Shown here: piece by piece, positions 59,259 through 64,000 of the stretch
Layout of the letters: every line of letters starts with the position of its first letter
How positions within the stretch are numbered: position 1 is the first letter of the stretch
DNA from: Streptomyces venezuelae ATCC 10712
GTDB lineage: Bacteria; Actinomycetota; Actinomycetes; Streptomycetales; Streptomycetaceae
Reading direction: 5' to 3'
DNA length: 64,000 nt
NCBI RefSeq assembly: GCF_008639165.1
Contig: NZ_CP029197.1
Coordinates: 3,720,001 to 3,784,000, forward strand
The notes under the pieces: generated by a model
What the model saw: the letters and a program-made list of their open reading frames with translations, nothing else
What the model was told of the DNA's origin: nothing
Database searches by the model: none
Program-made: the position numbers and the translations under genes

Positions 59259-59675
59259 ATGACCGCTCCACTCGCCTCCGTGCTCTTCGTCTGCGTCCAC
59301 AACGCCGGCCGCTCCCAGATGGCCGCCGGATTCCTGCGCCACCTGGCCGGCGACCGCGTCGAGGTCCGCTCCGCGGGCTCCCTCCCCGGCGACCGGATCA
59401 ACCCCTCGGCGGTCGCGGCCATGGCCGAGCTGGGCATCGACATCTCCGACCAGAAGCCGAAGGTCCTCACCACGGAGGCCGCGCAGGCGTCGGACTACAT
59501 CATCACCATGGGCTGCGGCGACGCCTGCCCGTACTTCCCCGGCAAGACCTACCTCGACTGGACCCTGGAGGACCCGGCCGGACAGGGCGTCGAGGCCGTC
59601 CGCCCGATCCGCGACGAGATCAAGGGCCTCATCGAGGGCCTTATCGCCGAGATCGACGCGAAGCAGCAGGCGTGA
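59259..59675 (+). CDS. arsC: Arsenate reductase ArsC, LMW-phosphatase (mycothiol-type) family
   Basis: A 138-residue enzyme. The P-loop nucleophile motif is FVCVHNAGRSQMAAGFLRHL (Cys-x-x-Asn-x-x-Arg-Ser), and MGCGDACPYFPGKTYLDW with EDPAGQGVEAVRPIRDEIKG matches actinobacterial arsenate reductases coupled to mycothiol and mycoredoxin. It reduces As(V) to As(III). RBS AAGGAAGAACC lies upstream of the ATG. It is divergent from arsR2 and the last gene of the arsenic block. Confidence 0.93.
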   Translation: MTAPLASVLFVCVHNAGRSQMAAGFLRHLAGDRVEVRSAGSLPGDRINPSAVAAMAELGIDISDQKPKVLTTEAAQASDYIITMGCGDACPYFPGKTYLDWTLEDPAGQGVEAVRPIRDEIKGLIEGLIAEIDAKQQA

Positions 59676-59977
59676 CCCAACGGCGCATTCGCGAGGCGAA
59701 TACCTGTGTTCGCGGTCTGAGATTTTAACGGTCATCGCACAGAGAGTTTTTACCGGCGGCACGCAGGGGGAAATATTCTCCGCACACAGACTGCGGCGAC
59801 GTGCTACTGTCGAACTCAGTTGCAGTTTTGGTACCCAAAAACTTCAAGCGCCTCCCGTCGGCCGTGTGTCGCACGGAAGCGCTTTGTATTTCCGGTCATT
59901 TCCGGGCAGGGCATCATCGCGGCGACACGGCGTCCGTAAGGTACGGATGCCGTCGTAATGCCCCAAGGAGATATGAC
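59676..59977 (+). other. AT-richer intergenic region and long leader of the cold-shock gene
   Basis: About 300 bp without a convincing gene. It contains AT-rich patches unusual for this genome (TTTTAACGG near 59723, AAATATTCT near 59771, GTTTTGGTACCCAAAAAC near 59824, itself a near-palindrome). Long structured leaders are typical of cold-shock genes, so much of this is probably 5-prime UTR and promoter. I could not place the start site. Confidence 0.55.
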
Positions 59978-60181
59978 ATGGCTAATGGCACCGTGAAGTG
60001 GTTCAACGCGGAAAAGGGTTTCGGCTTCATCGAGCAGGACGGTGGCGGCCCTGACGTGTTCGCCCACTTCTCCAACATCGCCGCCCAGGGCTTCCGCGAG
60101 CTCCAGGAGGGCCAGAAGGTCTCCTTCGACATCGCGCAGGGCCAGAAGGGCCCGACGGCCGAGAACATCGTCTCCGCCTGA
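59978..60181 (+). CDS. Cold-shock protein (CspA family)
   Basis: A 67-residue single-CSD protein: [20 protein letters not shown] with RNP1 (KGFGFI) and RNP2-like VFAHFSNI. It acts as an RNA chaperone and nucleic-acid binder. AAGGAG lies seven bases before the ATG. A strong terminator follows, so it is probably expressed alone, but its position just before a DEAD-box helicase marks a cold-adaptation block. Confidence 0.97.
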   Translation: MANGTVKWFNAEKGFGFIEQDGGGPDVFAHFSNIAAQGFRELQEGQKVSFDIAQGQKGPTAENIVSA

Positions 60182-60199
60182 CGCTGACGCGTAATACGT

Positions 60200-60237
60200 A
60201 GCTGGGGCCCGCATCCTTCGGGGTGCGGGCCCCAGCT
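60200..60237 (+). terminator. Terminator after the cold-shock gene
   Basis: 14-bp stem AGCTGGGGCCCGCA (60200-60213) and TGCGGGCCCCAGCT (60224-60237) with a 10-nt loop. Confidence 0.88.
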
Positions 60238-60431
60238 GCATGCATTTCGCAGGGCCTTCACGCGCACCTGCGTCTCTCGTATTTCTTTCGCTCGCCCGCT
60301 TGTGCCGACAATTCCTTTGTCCCGAGCCTGGCTGCTTGCTTTCGTATTTCATTCGGCCCGTGCCTGTGATTCCCAGCGCTGTTCATCCGCTGCCGGGTCC
60401 TCGATACGCGCCGTATCAAGGAAGGTTCTGC

Positions 60432-61943
60432 ATGAACCCCACACGCACGAACGGCCGCTCCTCCCGCACCCGCCGCACCGGCGGCCACTCATACGGCTCC
60501 TCCGCCGGAACGGGCCGGGGCGGCCGGTCCGGTTCGTCCGCCGCCGGCCGATCGGGCGGTCCGAGCCGGTCGGGCGGATACGGCAGGCGTCCCGCCGCCG
60601 TACAGGGGGAGTTCGCCCCGCCGAAGACGATCACCCCGGCGCTGCCCGCCGTCGAGTCCTTCGCCGACCTGGCCCTCGACCGGCGCATCCTGGCCACGCT
60701 CACCGCGGAAGGCGTGTCCGTCCCCTTCCCCATCCAGGGCGCGACCCTGCCGAACTCCCTGGCCGGCCGCGACGTCCTGGGCCGCGGCCGGACCGGCTCC
60801 GGCAAGACCCTCGCCTTCGGCCTCGCCCTGCTGGCCCGCACCGCCGGACAGCTCGCCGAACCCCGTCAGCCGCTGGCGCTGGTCCTCGTACCCACCAGGG
60901 AACTCGCCCAGCAGGTCACCGACGCGCTCACGCCCTACGCCCGCGCCGTGAAGCTGCGCCTGGCCACCGTCGTCGGCGGCATGCCGATCGGCCGGCAGGC
61001 GAACGCCCTGCGCAACGGCGTCGAAGTCGTCGTGGCCACCCCCGGCCGCCTCAAGGACCTCATCGACCGCGGTGACTGCCGGCTGAACCAGGTCGCGATC
61101 ACCGTCCTCGACGAGGCCGACCAGATGGCCGACATGGGCTTCATGCCCCAGGTCACCGCCCTCCTGAACCAGGTCCGCCCCGAGGGCCAGCGCATGCTGT
61201 TCTCCGCGACCCTCGACCGCAACGTCGACCTCCTGGTCCGCCGCTACCTCACCGACCCCGTCGTCCACTCCGTCGACCCCTCACAGGGCGCGGTCACCAC
61301 GATGGAGCACCACGTCCTGCACGTGCACGGCGCCGACAAGCAGCGGCTGACGACCGAGATCGCGGCGCGCGACGGCCGGGTGATCATGTTCCTGGACACC
61401 AAGCACGCCGTGGACCGCCTCACCGAGGACCTCCTCCGCTGCGGTGTCCGGGCCGCCGCCCTGCACGGCGGGAAGTCGCAGCCGCAGCGCACCCGCACCC
61501 TCGCCCGGTTCAAGACCGGGCACGTCACCGTCCTGGTCGCCACGAACGTCGCCGCGCGCGGCATCCACGTCGACAACCTCGACCTCGTCGTCAACGTGGA
61601 CCCGCCGACCGACCACAAGGACTACCTCCACCGCGGCGGCCGGACCGCCCGGGCCGGCGAGTCCGGCAGCGTCGTCACCCTGGTCACCGCCAACCAGCGC
61701 CGCGACATGACGCGCCTCATGGCCGCCGCCGGCATCGTGCCCGAGACCACCCAGGTCCGCTCCGGCGAGGAGGCGCTGCGCCGGATCACGGGCGCCCAGA
61801 CCCCTTCCGGCATCCCCGTGACGATCACCGCGCCGCCGGCCGAGCAGCGCCAACGCGGCCCGGCCTCCCGCGGTCGACGCGGGCCCGCCCCGGCGGCGAG
61901 GCGCGCCGCCGGACGGCGTTCCGCCGGCGACGTGGCGGCTTGA
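60432..61943 (+). CDS. DEAD-box ATP-dependent RNA helicase
   Basis: A 503-residue helicase. An Arg/Gly/Ser-rich N-terminal tail (about 1-65) precedes the core: Q-motif region VPFPIQGATLP, motif I GRGRTGSGKT, PTRELAQQ, motif II VLDEADQMADMGF, motif III LFSATLDR, motif V NVAARGIHVDNLDLVV, and motif VI YLHRGGRTARAG. A basic RG-rich C-terminal tail would aid RNA binding. ATG at 60432 follows AAGGAAGG. Helicases of this type relieve RNA structure in the cold, in keeping with the neighbouring cold-shock gene. Confidence 0.96.
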   Translation: MNPTRTNGRSSRTRRTGGHSYGSSAGTGRGGRSGSSAAGRSGGPSRSGGYGRRPAAVQGEFAPPKTITPALPAVESFADLALDRRILATLTAEGVSVPFPIQGATLPNSLAGRDVLGRGRTGSGKTLAFGLALLARTAGQLAEPRQPLALVLVPTRELAQQVTDALTPYARAVKLRLATVVGGMPIGRQANALRNGVEVVVATPGRLKDLIDRGDCRLNQVAITVLDEADQMADMGFMPQVTALLNQVRPEGQRMLFSATLDRNVDLLVRRYLTDPVVHSVDPSQGAVTTMEHHVLHVHGADKQRLTTEIAARDGRVIMFLDTKHAVDRLTEDLLRCGVRAAALHGGKSQPQRTRTLARFKTGHVTVLVATNVAARGIHVDNLDLVVNVDPPTDHKDYLHRGGRTARAGESGSVVTLVTANQRRDMTRLMAAAGIVPETTQVRSGEEALRRITGAQTPSGIPVTITAPPAEQRQRGPASRGRRGPAPAARRAAGRRSAGDVAA

Positions 61944-61989
61944 GCCGTACGTCATCCGGAAGCCGACCCATCTCCGCAGGAGGCACGTT

Positions 61990-62397
61990 GTGACGCTGGT
62001 CCAGATGCAGCCCCGCCCGACGCATGGCGCCCCCGCGCCCGTCCCCGCGCACCCGGCGGTGGCCGACGCCATGGCCACCGCCGGGCCGCTGGTCTGCGAC
62101 GACATGACCGTGGAGGTGGCCTTGGCCGTCATGGCCGGGGCCCACACCACGCACCTGCTCGTCTGCGACAGCGATGACCAGTGCACCGGCCTGGTCACCC
62201 GGGCCCAGCTCACCGCCGTCCGGGAAAGCCCCACCTACACGGACCGGCTCCAGCTGCGCGACCTCTCCGGCGCCGGCGGGCCGCTCACCTCGGCCACCGA
62301 ACGGGACGACACTCCGGGCGCCCTCGCTCCCGTCCTCGATCCCGTCCTCGATCCCGCCGGCGCTCCCGCTCCCGCCCTCGTCCTCGTCCTCGCGTGA
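61990..62397 (+). CDS. CBS-domain protein
   Basis: A 135-residue protein. Residues about 22-95 form one CBS motif pair half (AVADAMATAGPLVCDDMTVE, VALAVMAGAHTTHLLVCDSD, CTGLVTRAQLTAVRES). The C-terminal 40 residues are Ala/Pro/Leu-rich and repetitive (LDPVLDPAGAPAPALVLVL). GTG at 61990 follows AGGAGG. CBS domains bind adenosine nucleotides. It is 46 bp after the helicase gene and probably co-transcribed. Confidence 0.8.
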   Translation: MTLVQMQPRPTHGAPAPVPAHPAVADAMATAGPLVCDDMTVEVALAVMAGAHTTHLLVCDSDDQCTGLVTRAQLTAVRESPTYTDRLQLRDLSGAGGPLTSATERDDTPGALAPVLDPVLDPAGAPAPALVLVLA

Positions 62398-62446
62398 ACC
62401 GCCTCACCACGGCGGAATCATCCCCTCCCTCTCCCTGTGAGGCATC

Positions 62447-62743
62447 GTGCGCTGTGTCATCGCCCGCTTCCCCTTCGACCTCACCAAGAGCGGCGTCCTG
62501 GACTCCATGAAGGGCGTCAAGCCCGAGGAGATCGTCGGCGCGTCCGTGATCATCGGCCGCCGCAGCTACCCCGCCAAGCAGGTCGGCGAGGTCATCACCC
62601 GCCAGGACCGTCGCGACTTCAGCGCGGCTGAAGTCCTCCGCGCCATGACCAAACTCGGCTTCACCTGCCGCGGCCTCCCCCAGGACACCATGCCCACCCG
62701 CGCCGCCGACCCGTTCCAGCACGCCTCCGCGATGCTCGGCTGA
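62447..62743 (+). CDS. Small conserved protein of the cold-shock block
   Basis: A 98-residue basic protein starting MRCVIARFPFDLTKSGVLDS. It contains GVKPEEIVGASVIIGRRSYP and FSAAEVLRAMTKLGFTCRGL. No signal peptide, membrane span or known motif is evident. The start GTG has GAGG four to five bases upstream. It follows the CBS gene by 49 bp and ends at a terminator, so it is the last gene of the helicase operon. I recall similar small proteins beside Streptomyces DEAD-box genes; function unknown. Confidence 0.72.
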   Translation: MRCVIARFPFDLTKSGVLDSMKGVKPEEIVGASVIIGRRSYPAKQVGEVITRQDRRDFSAAEVLRAMTKLGFTCRGLPQDTMPTRAADPFQHASAMLG

Positions 62744-62760
62744 CGCACCCGAACAACCAA

Positions 62761-62794
62761 GAGGGCCCGACCGGCACCCGCCGGTCGGGCCCTC
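62761..62794 (+). terminator. Terminator of the helicase operon
   Basis: Perfect 15-bp stem GAGGGCCCGACCGGC (62761-62775) and GCCGGTCGGGCCCTC (62780-62794) with an ACCC loop. Confidence 0.9.
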
Positions 62795-62877
62795 TCGCGT
62801 ATCGGCGGGCGGTTTCCTACGGGCGCCACGTCAGTGATCCTGTCCGCCCGGCACGCGAAAATCTATGTCGGCTGGAG

Positions 62878-62906
62878 TAGACATTGGGTCGTGGCACGGC
62901 TATGTT
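62878..62906 (+). promoter_or_regulatory. Predicted promoter of the leader/ncRNA region
   Basis: TAGACA (62878-62883) and TATGTT (62901-62906) are separated by exactly 17 bp, followed by a TTTTTT run. Predicted start near 62913, about 520 nt upstream of the MerR-like ATG. Confidence 0.5.
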
Positions 62907-62912
62907 TTTTCA

Positions 62913-63434
62913 CGTAGCCCAGAGAGACAACAGGGCCCGGCAGAGACGAACTGCCGGGCAAGCAGTACCAGCAGTACAGGAAGTCGCAGTTCGCAGAACG
63001 GTGCGGCGGTGGAGTTTCGAAGCCAGGGATGTTGCAGGACGGCGACGGGACTGACGGCCGGACCGGGCGGCCCGCAGTGATCAGGGGCCGCCGCAGCGGG
63101 ACCGCGGTCATGGCAGATGCGGTACCCGTGAGTGCAGTACGCAGTACGCAGTACCCGTAGTAAGTAGTTGAACACCGAGGAAGAACGGAGGAACCGCGCC
63201 ATCAGGATCGCCCGGGCGTGCGTCTTGAGCCCGGGTACCGCAGGACATCGATAGTGAGGTGGTCTCCGGTCAAGCAACCGCGATCCCCGCAGCCCCGGCA
63301 TCAGTCAGGTCGGGTACGCGGACACAGAACGCCGGCGCAGTATCAGGGCCGGCAGGTGGTGTAGTAGTTCCTTCGGGGCCCTGGTGCCAGTACGGCACCA
63401 GGGTCCCTCGACGCGTTTCCCCAGAGAGGTGCAA
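62913..63434 (+). ncRNA. Long leader or non-coding RNA region before the MerR-like gene
   Basis: About 520 bp with no convincing coding frame. It holds a perfect 9-bp hairpin GCCCGGCAG/CTGCCGGGC (62935-62959), five copies of GCAGTAC (62962, 62971, and three in direct tandem at 63134-63154), and a terminator-like stem GGGCCCTGGTGCC/GGCACCAGGGTCCC (63376-63407) ending 27 bp before the MerR-like ATG. The base composition is less GC-rich than the coding DNA around it. It could be a structured 5-prime leader with a terminator/attenuator, or a separate small RNA. Assignment is inference. Confidence 0.4.
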
Positions 63435-63773
63435 ATGACAGCAGATGACTCGTACGGCCGTCTCGACGACGACGACTACCCCGCCTACACGATGGGCCGG
63501 GCCGCCGAGATGCTCGGCACCACCCAGGGCTTCCTCCGCGCCATCGGCGAGGCCCGCCTGATCACCCCGCTGCGCTCGGAGGGCGGCCACCGCCGCTACT
63601 CCCGCTACCAGTTGCGCATCGCCGCACGCGCCCGCGAACTCGTCGACCAGGGCACGCCGATCGAGGCCGCCTGCCGCATCATCGTCCTCGAGGACCAGCT
63701 CGAAGAGGCCCAGCGCATCAACGCCGAATACCGCCGCGCCGCCACGACCGACGCGCCTCCAGAGTCGGCCTGA
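63435..63773 (+). CDS. MerR-like HTH regulator (short form)
   Basis: A 112-residue protein. After an acidic start (DDSYGRLDDDDYPAYTMGRA), the MerR-type HTH runs AAEMLGTTQGFLRAIGEARL and SEGGHRRYSRYQLRIAARAR, then a helix ELVDQGTPIEAACRIIVLED leading to a short coiled coil (QLEEAQRINAEYRRAA). It lacks an effector-binding domain, like short developmental or stress MerR proteins. GAGAGG precedes the ATG. Its transcript may begin far upstream in the leader region. Confidence 0.85.
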   Translation: MTADDSYGRLDDDDYPAYTMGRAAEMLGTTQGFLRAIGEARLITPLRSEGGHRRYSRYQLRIAARARELVDQGTPIEAACRIIVLEDQLEEAQRINAEYRRAATTDAPPESA

Positions 63774-63893
63774 GGTGAGTACGCCCGGCCCGGGGGCCCG
63801 CCCGAGCGGGGGTGCGGGAACACACCTCCCCGCCCCACTCCCGAGCCCGGAGCCGTGAGCCGATTACCTATCTCTGAGGTCCGGTCGGAGGGC

Positions 63894-63916
63894 GGCCCTG
63901 GTCGGGGACCAGGGCC
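63894..63916. terminator. Terminator between convergent genes
   Basis: Perfect 10-bp stem GGCCCTGGTC (63894-63903) and GACCAGGGCC (63907-63916) with a GGG loop. Confidence 0.75.
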
Positions 63917-63943
63917 TTCGCCGTCGTCCCGACCGTTATGCCG

Positions 63944-64000
63944 TCAGAACTCCAGCACCTCGCGGTCGAGCGGATAGCGGGCGTGGTGGGGGCCGTCGTA
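63944..64000 (-). CDS. C-terminal end of an unidentified protein (runs off window)
   Basis: Reading the minus strand from the right edge gives YDGPHHARYPLDREVLEF followed by TGA (63944-63946), just beyond a terminator hairpin. Only 18 residues are visible, so no family can be named; the HH and the acidic end are not diagnostic. Confidence 0.5.
   Translation of the reverse strand, partial: YDGPHHARYPLDREVLEF

Noticed and set aside
62903..63060. Short open frame starting in the leader region (MFFHVAQRD and on)
   Set aside because: Its ATG lies inside the predicted -10 box, it has no RBS, and its composition is not like the coding genes around it.
63134..63154. Tandem GCAGTAC units considered as a CRISPR-like array
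   Set aside because: The units are only 7 bp with no spacers and no cas genes nearby.

Overview
The window is high-GC actinobacterial chromosome, almost certainly from a Streptomyces or a close relative. The signs are strong GC bias at third codon positions, many GTG starts with GTGA or TGATG stop/start overlaps, a parS site of the Streptomyces type (GTTTCACGTGAAAC), HspR/HAIR control of dnaK and clpB, and actinobacterial families such as DUF3151, DUF3152, DUF2617, an EtfD-like protein and an arsenate reductase of the mycothiol-linked type. I had no database; family names come from recognising the translated sequences.

Layout. (1) 0-40 kb looks like conserved core. It holds a two-component system; a secreted FG-GAP protein; a tryptophan-to-anthranilate kyn set (dioxygenase, kynureninase, formamidase-like hydrolase); DUF3152, DUF3151 and DUF4097 proteins; a two-HTH regulator with a dense operator array; an MFS pump; fba and pyrE with a parS-bearing palindrome between them; speE-like and DUF2617 genes; a PLP aminotransferase; clpB; a small divergent locus with a secreted repeat peptide, a degenerate Rieske-like protein and a LuxR-type regulator (27.0-28.7 kb); the dnaK-grpE-dnaJ-hspR operon; an EtfD-like Fe-S membrane protein; a phosphoribosyltransferase; dcd; and tRNA-Gly(CCC).

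(2) 40.2-59.7 kb, beginning just after the tRNA, reads as accessory DNA. It has a second two-component pair, a glycosyltransferase, stand-alone redox and hemerythrin genes, a LysR regulator, a coupled lipid module (ACP, KAS III, WS/DGAT-like acyltransferase, LPLAT), a CmtR-like metal sensor with a CDF-type transporter, and a two-sensor arsenic cluster (MFS, flavoprotein, ArsR, ArsN, ArsO-like, aquaporin, ArsR, ArsC) with no recognisable ArsB or Acr3. I saw no integrase or flanking repeat, so island status is inference.

(3) 59.7-64 kb is a cold-shock block: a CspA-type protein behind a long leader, a DEAD-box RNA helicase, a CBS protein and a small conserved protein. A roughly 520-nt leader or ncRNA region then precedes a MerR-like gene, and a gene running off the edge follows.

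The best candidates for something undescribed are the GEPSWE repeat-peptide locus (27.0-28.7 kb), the ACP/KAS III/WS-DGAT/LPLAT module (48.7-51.9 kb), the leader with GCAGTAC repeats before the MerR-like gene (62.9-63.4 kb), and the GTTGC operator array (9.36-9.48 kb).
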